From Macrotis lagotis (lineage: Eukaryota; Chordata; Mammalia; Peramelemorphia; Peramelidae), in assembly GCF_037893015.1 (NCBI RefSeq), contig NC_133665.1, positions 22,516,869-22,580,868 on the forward strand: a stretch of 64,000 bases of DNA, read 5' to 3'. The translations under genes and the position numbers were made by a program. Below are positions 22,530 to 32,948 of the stretch, piece after piece. The notes beneath the pieces were generated by a model. The model worked only from the letters and a program-made list of their open reading frames with translations, was not told the DNA's origin and made no database searches. Numbering within the stretch: position 1 is the first letter of the stretch; the number at the start of each line of letters is the position of its first letter.

Positions 22530-23640
22530 ATGAACAAAGAAACAAGAGGAAGACCATTGAGAAATATTTTGCAAATGAGCTCAAGAAGGATCAAAATACT
22601 CAGTCTGAAGATGAGGAAGCACAAGCTCCTGCATCTAAAGACTCCAAGAAAAACAGAAATTGGGCTCAGGCTATGATAGAGCTCAAAAAAGACTTTGAAA
22701 ATAAAATGAGGGAGTTAGAAGAAAAACTGGGAAAAGAAATGAGAGATGCAGGAAAAAAACTTGAAAATGAAGTCAGCAGCTTAGTCAAGGAAATCCAAAA
22801 AAATGCTGAAGAAAATAGCATGCTAAAAAACAGCTTAGGTCAAATGGATAAAATGGTTCAAAAAGTTATTGAGGAGAAGAATGCTTTAAAAAGCAAAACT
22901 GGCCAGATGGAAAAAGAGATAAGAAAACTCTCTGAGGAGAATAAATCCTTCAGACAAAGAATAGAATTCAGGGAGATTGAAGAATTTACCAGAAATCAGG
23001 AATCAATGCTTCAAAACCAAAAAAATGAAAAATTAGAAGAAAATGTGAAATATCTCATTGAAAAAACAACTGATATGGAAAACAGACTTAGGAAAGATAA
23101 TTTGAAAATTATTGGAATACCTGAAAGTCATGATCAGGAAAAGAGCCTTGACATCATTTTCAAAGAATTACTACAGGAAAATTGCCTTGATATTCTAGAA
23201 GCAAAGGGCAAAATAGAAATGGAGAGAATCCACCGATCTCCCCCCAAGAAAGAGATGCCAAAAAACCAACCCCTAGGAATATTATAGCCAAGTTCCAGAA
23301 CTCCCAAGTCAAAGAGAAAATATTACAAGCAGCCAGAAGGACACAGTTCAAATATCATGGAGCTGCAGTCAGGATCACACAGGACTTAGCAGCAACCACA
23401 TTGGAAGCTCCTAGGGCTTGGAATATAATATACCGGAAGGCAAAAGAATTTAGAATGCTGCCAAGAATGAACTACCCAGCAAGGCTGAATGTCCTCTTCC
23501 TGGAAAAAAGATGGACTTTCAGTGAACCAGGGGAATTTCATATGCTCCATTTGGAATGGCCAGAGCTGAACAGAAGGTTTGATCTTCAGATACAGGACTC
23601 AGGTGAAGCATGGAGATTGGAGGAGAGGGGGGAAATATGA
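22530..23640 (+). pseudogene. HAL1/L1-type ORF1 protein, two frameshifts
   Basis: Encodes the RNA-binding, trimer-forming L1 ORF1-type protein in three frame blocks. The likely original start is the ATG at 22530 (context 'gggaaaatgaac'), by comparison with the second HAL1 here. Its frame is lost within about 20-25 bases, in 'caaagaaacaagaggaag'. The main block is open from 22421 to 23287, but its upstream part before about 22550 is probably fortuitous 5'UTR. It contains a Lys/Glu-rich coiled coil (residues about 80-215 of that frame). Next comes the start of the RRM-like domain, with RKDNLKIIGIPE at about residue 225 and IHRSPPKK near 270. A 1-base deletion or 2-base insertion near 23255-23270 shifts the rest into another frame that is open to the stop at 23638-23640. 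That part holds the C-terminal domain with PRMNYPARLNVLF, typical of L1 ORF1. No intact protein is expected. Confidence 0.88.
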
Positions 23641-24926
23641 GGGACTTAATGAGGATGAACTGCATGTATAGAAAAATGACACTGATAATACTCATATGAA
23701 CCATCTCAGTTAATAGAGCAGGTAGAGGGAGCTTTTATAGTTGAAGCACAGGAGAAAGCTGAATTTGAAGATAAAATATGGTGTAAAAATGGAGTCAATA
23801 GAAAAAAGGTAAATGTAATGGGAGAAAGAAAAAGGAGAGGGGGAAAAGGCCAAGATATTTCACATAATAAGATTTTTTTTTATTACAATGAGCTATTGCA
23901 ATGATATGGAAGGGGGGAGGCAAGGGGGAATGAGGGAACCTTTGCTCTCATCAGAGATGGCTAGGAGAGGAAACAGCAAATATACTCAATGGGGTATAGA
24001 CATCTGGAGTAAGAAGGAGGGGGGAGCAGGGGGAAGGGGTGGAGATGTGAATAAAGGAGGAGAGTGGTCAGATATAACACATTTTCTTTTTTACTTCTTG
24101 CAAGGGGCTGGGATTGGATGGCCTGCCCAGGACCATAGGGCCAGGTGGATTCTGGGCCCAAGGGGTGGTATGGGGGCTCAGGGCTTCTTGGCCCCAGGAC
24201 CAGGGATCTGTCTGCTGCACCACTCAGAGACCCTACAGCAGATTCAGAGTGAAAGGAGAGAGAAAATATAGTACATGGTAGTGGAGAAATAAGAAAGGAG
24301 GGAATTGCGATCAGCAATGGCAATGTTGGAAAAATATGGAAGTAACTTTTGTGATGGACTTATCATAAAGAATATGATCCACTCAAGACAGAGTTGATGG
24401 TGTTGGAACAAAGACTGAAGCACATTTTTTGTTAGTATTATTTGGGGGAGGGTGCAGGGCAAGTGGGGCTGGGTGGTCTGCCTGGAGCCACATAGCAGAA
24501 TGATCTTTGGGTGTCTGAGGCCGGATTCGGACCCAGGAGCTCTTCGCTCAAGGGCCAATGCTCTGTCTGCCACCCACCCACCCCTACTATTATTACTATT
24601 TTATTTTATTTTGGGTTTTTTTTTCTTTTTGTTTTTTTGCAGGGCAGTGGGGATCGGGTGGCTTGCATGTCACATGGCTGGGTGATTATTGGGCTTACGA
24701 GGCTGGATATGGACTTGGGTGCTCGTGGCTCCAGTGCTGGTGCTTCGTCCATTGTGCCACCTGGCCATACCTACAATTATTACTATTATTTTTTTAATTT
24801 TAATTTTTTTCTCTCCCCTTTACCTTTTCGCCCAAGCAAGTCTATCTATATTCATGGGGGGAGGGGTATTTTGTTTACTTGTAAACAAGTATATTTTATT
24901 AATGTAAAAAAACATTTGTATGAAAT
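23641..24926 (+). other. HAL1 3' region with three antisense SINE-like modules
   Basis: Non-coding. Purine-rich 'gggggaggcaagggggaatg' type sequence at 23900-24060 precedes module 1 (about 24098-24232). A unique spacer follows, then module 2 (about 24452-24585) and module 3 (about 24641-24772). Modules 2 and 3 repeat with a period of about 189 bp and share a T-rich/ATT linker. Each resembles the inverted marsupial tRNA-derived SINE, for example module 2 'gtgtctgaggccggattcgg' and module 3 'attgtgccacctggccatac'. A hairpin-forming motif lies at 24871-24890, just before the A-rich tail. Open frames in 23888-24945 have no recognisable protein. Confidence 0.75.
24871..24890 (+). other. Hairpin motif in the HAL1 3' end
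   Basis: 'ttgtttacttgtaaacaagt' can fold as ttgttta/taaacaa around a 4-base loop, or as acttg/caagt around 'taaa'. The same 13-base core 'acttgtaaacaag' is present on the minus strand of the L1 3'UTR at 60637-60649. A role in recognition by the L1 reverse transcriptase is inference. Confidence 0.5.
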
Positions 24927-24962
24927 GAGAATTAAAAAACATTAAAAAAATAAATAAAAAAA

Positions 24963-24977
24963 AGAAGGCTATTAGTA
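24963..24977. repeat. HAL1 target-site duplication, right copy
   Basis: Second copy of 'agaaggctattagta', identical to 21744-21758. Confidence 0.95.
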
Positions 24978-26385
24978 TGGACAAGAGGTAATGGGAACTT
25001 GAACTAGAATTAGTGAACCTAAAAGCTCTGTCCATAAATTCAAGATCTTGCATTGAAGTAATTTCTGTGTTCTTCAAGGTCTCAAGCTGATATTACTGTA
25101 GTTTTGTGACCTAGGGTGAGTTATTCAACTTCCCCAGCCTCTTGATAAAAGTTTCATTCCTTCCATAATTCTAAATATAGTTAAATCAAGTAATATTTTG
25201 CAATGTCTTGTCTTAGCTCAACATAAAACACATTTCACTTTTTCCTCTGCATTTTGCTTCACCAGCCAATTCTGCTCTTGGGGACAGGGACAAAGGCTTC
25301 TATCCATTGTGAATGTCCTAATCTTCAACTCACTCATTTTTCACTCCTGTTTCAACTCACATCTGACACATAAACACTCTGTGGGAGAGGTACAGTCTAT
25401 ATAAACATTCCCTAACAATGGACCTTTCCAAGCAAAATAGAGAAGCCCTAAGAAATGAATCAGACTAATTTAGGCCCCAGCATTTATGGTGACATTAATA
25501 TTAAACTTAGGAGAAATGTTCTGTCAGGGAGGTGGCTTTTAATCCAATAATTTCTGAAATCCAATGAGCTACCACAAATACCTACAGAGGGAAAACTGAA
25601 GCCAGTAAGGTCCAAATTCAAACTCTGTCTTTGACATATATTTGCCATGTAAGGGAAGACATAGCACTTCTTTGCATTTGTGTAGTAGGATATTGTTGCT
25701 GAAATAAAGCTACCAGAAGGGAGAAATCATAGATGTAAAAAACTAGATTTTTACTGTGCAGGTTCAGGATTAAAAAAAATCTCTTGAATAAAGATTGGAA
25801 TTTTTGACAAAGCTTGTTATAGAAAATTATGTCAGAGACAGACAAATAATTTTAAAAAATCTAACAATCTTTATGGTCTGACTCAAGTCAGATTCATTAT
25901 CTCATCCTTCCTTCAATGAAATCGAAGTTGAACAAACAATCACAATCTCACATATATCCTATGGAAACAAACCTAATAGAACAGACTCTTAGGATAAACT
26001 AAGTCAGGTTATGTTGAACACTGAGTTTGCAAAATTGTAAACTTAAAAAAATTACAGATTTACATTTTAAAGAAGTCACAAAGGGAAGGAATAATTCATA
26101 TGTCACAAAGATAAACCAAGCATAACCAAAAGTTCAGCAGGGAAATTCTTTCACAAATGAAATCTTTTTGGAAGACTTTAAAGATGCTGTATTCTCTTCT
26201 TTCTCTGATTTGTTTTCTTATCTCACAAATGTCAAAAGTATCATTCCATGATTCAGGACTGTTCTTTTTTGTTGTTTTGTTTTGTCTTCATTTATCAGGT
26301 GAGGTTAATATTACTAGGAAACTGCTAAATACATGGGAAAAAATGCATAATAAAATGTAATAAAAAGAAGATGAAAGATTCCCAT
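24978..26385. other. Unassigned DNA
   Basis: A MIR-like trace is possible at 25095-25180 ('tgtgacctagggtgagttat'). Nothing else recognised. Open frames at 25198-25404 (+), 25618-25845 (-) and 26157-26360 (+) have no recognisable family. Confidence 0.4.
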
Positions 26386-26394
26386 TACCCAAAC

Positions 26395-26560
26395 AATCCT
26401 TGGATAAATCTTTTAACCTGCAATCATTATACATTATTCTCTAAGACTGTAAATTGAAGAGAAGATGCTGACCTACATTGTTCCAGGGAGTTTCCTCCCC
26501 TCTGATTTTTTTTCCTATAACAGTGAAATGAGTCTAGTCCTTGCCCCAGTCTTCAGAAAA
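26395..26560 (+). mobile_element. Marsupial CORE-SINE 3' part
   Basis: 'tctctaagactgtaaattga', 'gatgctgacctacattgttc' and 'cagtgaaatgagtctagtcc' match the 3' body of a marsupial SINE class that also appears in degenerate form at 35240-35450. Confidence 0.55.
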
Positions 26561-26639
26561 CAGTTATGAATCAGGTCACCTGTAAGTTTCCTTCTAACTC
26601 TCAAGTCCTTGATCATGGCTGGTGGGCCAGTCATTGTGG

Positions 26640-26768
26640 AGATTCCTATGGCTGTTACTTGGTGCCCTGCTTTGCCTCAATTTCCCCATCTATAAAATGA
26701 AGAGGTTGAGCTCAATCACTTCTTAAAGCCACTTGCGGCACTAAATTTATACCCTAAGATCCTTTGAT
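26640..26768 (+). mobile_element. MIR 3' part
   Basis: 'gcctcaatttccccatctat' and 'aaaatgaagaggttgagctc' followed by a degenerate MIR 3' end. Confidence 0.65.
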
Positions 26769-27389
26769 TGAAGTAAGCCTGGAACTTGGCCAGTTTGTCC
26801 ACTTGTCACCCTCTCCAATGCCCTACTGTCCCCTCTAGCAACAAGGACTTCATCCAACCGTCCTCTAAGAAGAGAGCTGAGTCCATTGGAAAAGGGTGGC
26901 TCTTGCTTGCTCCCAGTGCTCTAAGATGGAAGATGACTATGTCTGGGCTGAACAGAGGCATATGCAAGCTGAGGTTTCTTCCAGGGTGTGCACAGACAAG
27001 ATGGATGGGGATAATGCAAAATGAGGCAATCTCCTGCGCTCAGCATGAACCCACATCCTCTTTGCATTAGGTAAAACTGTCACTTTTGAGCAGAGCCAAC
27101 TCCTCCCGCCGGAACGAAGGCAGCCTGGAGCACATCAGCAGCCCGGGCAGCCGATGAAAGGCATCGCTGGAGCCTTTGATACAAGATGCATATTAGAGCA
27201 CGTTTGGAGCCTTGCATATGCTCCCGATCCTCCCAGCCTCCACCCCTCCCAACTCAGCCCAGCTAGGCTGGCTTGTGAAAGGGAAAACCTGGAAGGAAGC
27301 GGCCCAAACCCTCAAGGAATCAGTAGTCTGGGCTCTGAGCAAAACCCGAAGTGGAGATTCCCTTAAGAGATGGAGGGGAGCTCCAGCAT

Positions 27390-27392
<3 letters not shown>

Positions 27393-27426
<34 letters not shown>
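27393..27426. repeat. (GT)n microsatellite
   Basis: Uninterrupted GT dinucleotides, 17 units. Confidence 0.97.
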
Positions 27427-27430
<4 letters not shown>

Positions 27431-27766
27431 CCATAATGTGTAGCCTATTAAGTATTCCCGTCACTGGTTTCTGGTTGAAAGATGTCCCCCATTTTGTGCA
27501 TACAATATCAAGTGCTCTCAAGCATGGGAACCTGGGAGGGGTACGACATGCTCATTCAGAATAATGTCAGGAGCCCCGGATTCTTCTTGCTTTGGTAGTG
27601 TGAAATCGCTTATTTATGGGTTGCATTCAGGGTCCCGTTTCCAGTAATCCCGCTCTCTAAGAGATCCGACTCATGAATGTTTATCTTTCAAATCAAGCTG
27701 AATCTAGCAGCTTTTGTTCTCCAGGGGCATACATCAAGGTCTGCCTTCCTTCTTGCACGTTTCTCG

Positions 27767-27782
27767 CCCCCCCCCCCCCCCC
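27767..27782. repeat. Poly-C run (16)
   Basis: Sixteen consecutive C residues following 'ttctcg'. Confidence 0.97.
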
Positions 27783-28424
27783 TTATAGAAATGCACGCTC
27801 AAGCCTCGCCTATTAATTAATCGAACACTCCAGCCTGAAAGGAGGACCTCTGGGGTCTCCCATCACAAAGGGCGAACTTGTTTGCCAAGGGGTTTGGGGA
27901 CGAAGTTGTATTTGCCAAACCCAGACGAAGCACTCAAGGCTAATGGGAAAGGCAGGGAGAAGGAGGAAACCTAATAAAGAACTCCCAGCAACTGCATATC
28001 CGTCAAATGTAGGGCTAAGAACGCTGGCAAAACCAAAGCAGGACAAAGGGAGCTACCCAAAATCGAGAAGAAAATAGCATTTCTTTGCAGGGTGGATCGA
28101 GGAAGAGGGTGGCCTGGGTTATATTTATGGATATAAAGAGATTAGTTCTCTCATATGCTAGATGCAGGGGGATAATCTTTTAAGATTGTAATTGATATGT
28201 TCTTAAAAATTAAGGTAAATTTCTGAATGTATTCCCCTTTTCTTCCCTTATAGGCAAATCTTCACTTGTAACAGAAAAATAAGGAGGGGGAAGCAGATTT
28301 AACAAAATTAATAAGCACATGGATGGAGTTTAGCGCACATAGTTCCCCCTTATTGAGAAATCAGTGTTAGAGATGGGAGAAAAACAATTAAATTTATTTA
28401 TTTATTAGGTACTTGTGTAGTCTC

Positions 28425-28562
28425 TTAAATTCTCTAACTCAGTTTTCTCATTTATAAGATGGGGATATAATACCTTGCTTCTTACTGTTGAATGTAAAAT
28501 GTATATTAAAAACACTTTGCAAATCTTAAAGCACTATATTAAATGTAGGTTATTATTGTGAT
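28425..28562 (+). mobile_element. MIR/THER-type SINE 3' part
   Basis: 'ctcagttttctcatttataa' followed by 'gatggggatataatacc' and the 3' block 'cactttgcaaatcttaaagc' with 'aggttattattgtgattatt'. Confidence 0.75.
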
Positions 28563-28924
28563 TATTGCTGTATATCAATGTGAGAAAATGTGCTTAATAA
28601 GAAAGGAAGTCTTTGTTTTTTTTATCATGGACACCACATGAATTTTGGTTCACTGTGTAATAATAATGTGCTTTCAGCTAAAGAAGATGAGATAATGTTG
28701 ATAAAACGTTTGAGGCACCAAAAGGGGAAGGTTTTTAACTCCAGACAAAAATATATATTTCTGTGCTTTCTTGATTAAGAATGACTGGTACTATGGGTGA
28801 TTGAAAACAGAACACATATAAATTTAATCCCACTTAGGACCAGACCCATGAATAGAATATCAGATTTACCACAGGATCATTTAAATGTTTCATATACAAA
28901 GTCTGTTTAATGTAGGGGGTGGGG

Positions 28925-29170
28925 GGAAGGTTAGATTTGGAGTCAAGAAGTCCTGGGTGTATAACCAAACGCTAATGCTTACTTTCCTGTGTGAATTAGA
29001 GTAATTCACTAAACTTTTCTGAGTTTTACCTTCCTTATCTGTAAAATGGGGATGACACCAACTTCAAAATGTCATTGTGAAACTGATGAGAGCTGGAGTC
29101 TACAAAGTGCTTTGCAAAAACTTTAGTGTGCTTTATAGGTGTCAACTTTTTTCTTAATCATTATTATGAA
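28925..29170 (+). mobile_element. MIR/THER-type SINE, near full length
   Basis: 'gatttggagtcaagaagtcc' through 'ccttatctgtaaaatgggga' to 'tacaaagtgctttgcaaaaa' and 'cattattatg', in the order expected for the family. Confidence 0.8.
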
Positions 29171-29720
29171 AGGCTCCTCTGCCAGATCTGTATCTAAAAC
29201 TGAGGAAAGAATGAAAGCCATCTAGCTCTGTTCCCAGGATTTTTTCCCCTAACTTTATTCTGATTGCAGATACAACAATGATAAAGTATGATATAAATGT
29301 TCTCATGTTGGTCTGCTCTCCCATACCATGAATACTTTAGATTGTGTAAAATTCCCAGTATGATGACACATACACTTAGGAGCTTCATAAAAGCCATATG
29401 TTTTTGTGCAATTTCTCCTTCTTTATTAGGAGAAATGCCACTACCCCAAGTATAAAGGCATATTTATTATAGATAAATTGCTCCTAGGTGCTTGAAACTG
29501 GCAAAAGAAACCTGGAGATTAGATCATAACTTTCTTGTCTCTGAAACTCTGAAGGTTTCTTAAGGGCAATGGAGAAGGTGTGAATAATTGTTAAGCCCTT
29601 TTCTTTGACTTTGAAAAAGTAGGGCTGTAGAAGATTCTTGAGCTACTCTTACTAAGATTTTAAAATTTTCCTCATGCTGTTAGCAACCACAGAAGTTCAC
29701 CAAAAGGGAAATGATGTGTA
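29171..29720. other. Unassigned DNA
   Basis: No gene, repeat family or motif recognised. The minus-strand open frame at 29194-29397 has no recognisable product. Confidence 0.4.
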
Positions 29721-29724
29721 TGTC

Positions 29725-29764
<40 letters not shown>
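29721..29764. repeat. (GT)n microsatellite
   Basis: TG dinucleotides with an initial 'tgtctgtc' variation. A short sense MIR trace ('gagcctcagtttcctcaact') follows at 29798-29820. Confidence 0.95.
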
Positions 29765-29767
<3 letters not shown>

Positions 29768-29879
29768 AAATCTTACATCTGGGTAAGTATCATTTTCTCT
29801 GAGCCTCAGTTTCCTCAACTATGAAATGGATTACTCTTTGTGGTTCTGTGGATTGTAGCATGCCAATACTATCTATGGG

Positions 29880-30061
29880 ATTTTTTTTTTGGCAGATACT
29901 GGAATGGTTTACCGTTTCTTTCTCCAGTGTATTAAGGTAAACAGAGGTTAAATGATTTTGCCTGGTGCCACATAAAGAGGATTTATATAGCAGGATTTGA
30001 ACTCAAGTCTTCTGCACTGCAAGTCCAGTGCTCTATCTACTGAGTCATCTACCTGCCTCCT
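29880..30061 (-). mobile_element. Marsupial CORE-SINE, antisense
   Basis: 'ggcagatactggaatggttt', 'ggatttgaactcaagtcttc' and 'gtgctctatctactgagtca' in reverse family order. The minus-strand open frame 29948-30181 is its translation. Confidence 0.75.
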
Positions 30062-30463
30062 GTAATGAACTAAAGTGCTATAAAAGGTAGCTATAATTAT
30101 TATAATACTCTCTTTTGCAATAATGGCAGATAGAAGATTCAGGAGACAAAAATCTTTTCCAGGTCTATGCATGTTTCCCACTACAATTGAGATTATAGTG
30201 ATCCCTTTAACTCTTACTTTATCTTCTTGCCTCCAGTATGACCTGCTGAGACCAAGTAATGGAAGATCTCAAGACTTGAAATATTTGCTGTACTCTTAAT
30301 AGATTCATATAGTCAAAGCACCTGAAATTTGGAAGGCACAGGATTCCCTATAACATACCATTTCTTCTAAGCAATCCAGTCTATGGTTAATGGTCTGTCT
30401 TTAAAAACTGTTACATAAAACTCTTCATTTTATGTAATTATCATAGGCTTTCAGAGCATGGAA

Positions 30464-30485
30464 TGTTCTGAACATGTTCAGAACA
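30464..30485. promoter_or_regulatory. Perfect 22-bp palindrome with p53-type and steroid-receptor-type half-sites
   Basis: The 11-base arm 'tgttctgaaca' is followed immediately by its exact reverse complement. The centre 'gaacatgttc' fits the RRRCWWGYYY p53 half-site. The outer 'tgttct' and 'agaaca' are glucocorticoid/androgen-receptor half-sites, but their spacing is not the usual 3 bases. Binding is inference. Confidence 0.3.
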
Positions 30486-30955
30486 ATGTTTAGAACATAG
30501 AATGTTGTTTTGCAGGTTTTGGGACCAATTTTGTTTTCACTGAATTTAAGAATTATTCAGCATTTCAATAATGTCTTCCTTTCTGGATACTTTAATAATA
30601 ATAAAATAATAATAATTAAAATTTATAAAGAAATTTAAGGTTTTAAAAGCACTGTTTATGATTTTTTTTATTTGCAACCAGAAACCAGTAATAATTCTGT
30701 CCATGATAAGCAATTTTCTCTTCTGTGATACTCCTATGAATTTTTGATCCCAGCACTGTGGCCACTTCCTCTAATGGTACAGATCAGAAGTCATCTATAT
30801 GTATATGCAATTATCTCTTTCACATTTTCAGAGATTAGGGACTTGGCATCTCTATGATCTGGAAAATCTGTGTAAAATTTTTTGACCATACCTCCAGTCT
30901 GAGAAGTCGATTATTATGGTACTAAAATATAAAAATGGTTGATATTATATAATAC

Positions 30956-30956
<1 letters not shown>

Positions 30957-30993
<37 letters not shown>
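30957..30993. repeat. (GATA)n microsatellite
   Basis: About nine AGAT units followed by degenerate 'acagagat' units. Confidence 0.97.
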
Positions 30994-31309
30994 CAGAGAT
31001 ACAGAGATATAGGTATATATTATGCATTTCTGAGTTACTAAACTTTTTCCATGTTGTTTACTGGCCTTCATGTGTCATCTACAGCTTTTTGAAAACCCCC
31101 TAAAAAGTTCCACTTAATTTCTGATACCAACCCGAAATACAGTGAAAACATAATGAGGAAAGTCATGATGTGGAAAGGACTCTTGTCCACTTCCTCTTAC
31201 CAAGTCACCACAGAGACTTTCTTTCATGACTCCTTTCCTTCCCCCTCCCCCAGGTTCAGGGGTCCTTCCCTGAATTCTCAGTACTGTTTAAATGCCCAGT
31301 GGAAGTTTA

Positions 31310-31475
31310 TATTATACCTATCATTGTTTCCATTTTTACAGATGAAGAAAATGTAAAACAGAGGGGCTGTGATTTGCCCTTAATCACACAGCTAATAAGC
31401 GTCAGAGGAAGCATTAAAACCTAGTCCTCTTCTAACTACAAATTCAATCCTTATTCCTCTTATACCATGATGCCT
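31310..31475 (-). mobile_element. MIR
   Basis: Antisense MIR: 'cagatgaagaaaatgtaaaa', 'gatttgcccttaatcacaca' and 'aaaacctagtcctcttctaa'. Confidence 0.7.
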
Positions 31476-31799
31476 CTGTGTAACAGGTGGTATTTCACCT
31501 TGAGGGCTCTGTTTTTTAAAGCAAGAGGAATGTGAGGGCTGAGATGTTTTGGAGAATATAATTCTCAAGAAAGGAAGATGATCCCCCCCCTTAATGGGGA
31601 GAGTGGAAAAAAGGGAAAAAAAGAAATTTACATAATTTATTTATATATTTAAAAGGAATAGCAAGTTATATATAATAGATTTGCAGTTTCATATCAATTA
31701 TATTTTTTATTATACTGTTATAGAAATACCTGTTTCATTCCATAAATTAAAAATAAAATAAAAATATATAAACATATAACATATTTCATATATTTATTT

Positions 31800-31966
31800 A
31801 TTTATTTGTTTGTTTGTTTTTTAGATTTTTCAAGGCAATGGGGTTAAGTGGCTTGCCCAAGGCCACATGGCTAGGTAATTATTAAGTGTCTGAGGTCGTA
31901 TTTGAACCCAGGTACTCTTGACTCCAAGGCCAGCGCTCTACCCACTGTGCCACCTAGCCTCCCCTA
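31800..31966 (-). mobile_element. tRNA-derived marsupial SINE, antisense
   Basis: T-rich tail 'tttgtttgtttgttttttag', body 'ggggttaagtggcttgccca' and head end 'ccactgtgccacctagcctc'. It lies in AT-rich simple sequence, so the duplication is ambiguous. Confidence 0.9.
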
Positions 31967-32639
31967 TACATATATATTTAAATAAACAAATTAGCTTCTC
32001 AGAACCTTCTGGAGGCAACTTATTTTATGTCCATTAAGCAGCTACTAGGGAAGGGAGAGTAGATGGTAAGTAGACTAACCACAGATGTATAGTAATTCTA
32101 GAATTAGTATTTGGGGTTGAGAGGTTGAGAGGTCAGTCTCTTAGTAGGTTATATTGGAATGAAATGAGACACTGGTAGGCTGTTCAACAATTAAAAAAAT
32201 ATTTCCTTAACCACAGCAGAAGAAGGATATTCAACAAAGCTATGCATGATTCATAAAATGATTCATTTGAATGAAGATCTCTTCCCTTCATCTCTTGATC
32301 CATCAGACCACTATCACAGAGAATACCTAGAACTCCTCATGACTGTTTTGCATTTAGGCACCCAGGAAGAGTTAGGAAGGCTGAGCCACTAGTTCCTGAA
32401 ACTAATCAAGTCTCAAAGATAATTTCATTTAAAAACTTAAAGTGCTTGGGAGTAAGTGTTAAGATATCAGCATAGGCATCATGAAAACACTGCCTTTGCA
32501 ATCTTCTTTCATAAGATAGACTAAGGAAATGTCTACATGGGAAGAAAAGAAACAGGATGACTATGAAGTATTTTAGCACCAAAACAATAATAACATTGAT
32601 ACATATAGTAAGTTTAAGGTTTATAAATATTTTTTCATT

Positions 32640-32700
32640 TATATAATTAATCAATCACCAAGTACTTATTAAGCATCTACTATGTGCCATACTCTTTAGT
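32640..32700 (-). mobile_element. L2 3'-end fragment, antisense
   Basis: 'agtacttattaagcatctac' followed by 'tatgtgccatactctttag' is the inverted L2 3' end. Confidence 0.6.
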
Positions 32701-32948
32701 TGAGTCTAGTCATTTTTCAGTCATGCTCAACTCTTCGTCACCCCATATGAGCTGTTCTGGGCAAAGATACTGGAGGTGTTTGTTATTTCCTTCTCCATTT
32801 ATTTTTCAGATGAGAAAACTGAGACAAATAATTTACCCAGGGTCAGACAGCTAATAATCATCTGAAGCCAGATTTGAACTCAGGAAGATGTCTTCCTGAC
32901 TTCAGGTCTATCACTCTATCCATTATTCATTGCATTACCTCATTGCCT
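32701..32948 (-). mobile_element. Marsupial CORE-SINE, antisense
   Basis: 'cagtcatgctcaactcttcg', 'ttatttccttctccatttat', 'cagggtcagacagctaataa' and 'ggaagatgtcttcctgactt' in reverse family order. Confidence 0.85.

Larger units (their letters stand above)
21759..24962 (+). mobile_element. Full-length HAL1 (ORF1-only L1 derivative)
   Basis: About 3.2 kb element bounded by a perfect 15-bp target-site duplication and ending in an A-rich tail at about 24927-24962. It starts with 'ggggcggagccaagatgg', the usual start of marsupial L1-type elements. It has a GC-rich 5'UTR (21759-22529), one ORF1 region (22530-23640) and a 1.3-kb 3' region. There is no endonuclease or reverse transcriptase sequence, so it must have been mobilised by L1 machinery in trans. 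Known HAL1 elements have exactly this ORF1-only plan. The 3' region carries three antisense SINE-like modules, which I did not expect. Long frames on the minus strand in the 5'UTR (21898-22428 and others) are GC-rich shadows. A clean TSD suggests a fairly recent insertion, although ORF1 is already broken. Confidence 0.9.
26770..28085. other. Repeat-poor, GC-richer island; candidate regulatory or non-coding exon region
   Basis: About 1.3 kb without a recognisable interspersed repeat, with scattered CpGs in the strings 'ctcccgccggaacgaagg', 'cagcccgggcagccgatg' and 'aatcccgctctctaagagatc'. It contains a (GT)n microsatellite (27393-27426), a run of 16 C (27767-27782) and AT-core strings such as 'ccttgcatatgctcc' and 'ctattaattaatcg'. 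Open frames at 26786-27564 (+) and 27813-28046 (-) resemble no protein I know. It could be an enhancer, an untranslated first exon or simply unmasked unique DNA. Confidence 0.4.
30062..31300. other. Unassigned DNA with simple repeats and a palindrome
   Basis: No gene or dispersed repeat recognised apart from an (ATA)-rich tract near 30594-30620, the palindrome at 30464-30485 and the (GATA)n repeat at 30957-30993. Confidence 0.4.

Noticed and set aside
23888..24945. Set of overlapping frames of 72-144 aa on both strands
   Set aside because: All fall in the non-coding HAL1 3' region, including its SINE-like modules and T-rich linkers.
27060..27075. Exon ending at 'ttaggtaaaac'
   Set aside because: A splice-donor-like string alone is too common. 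No coding frame or acceptor supports an exon.
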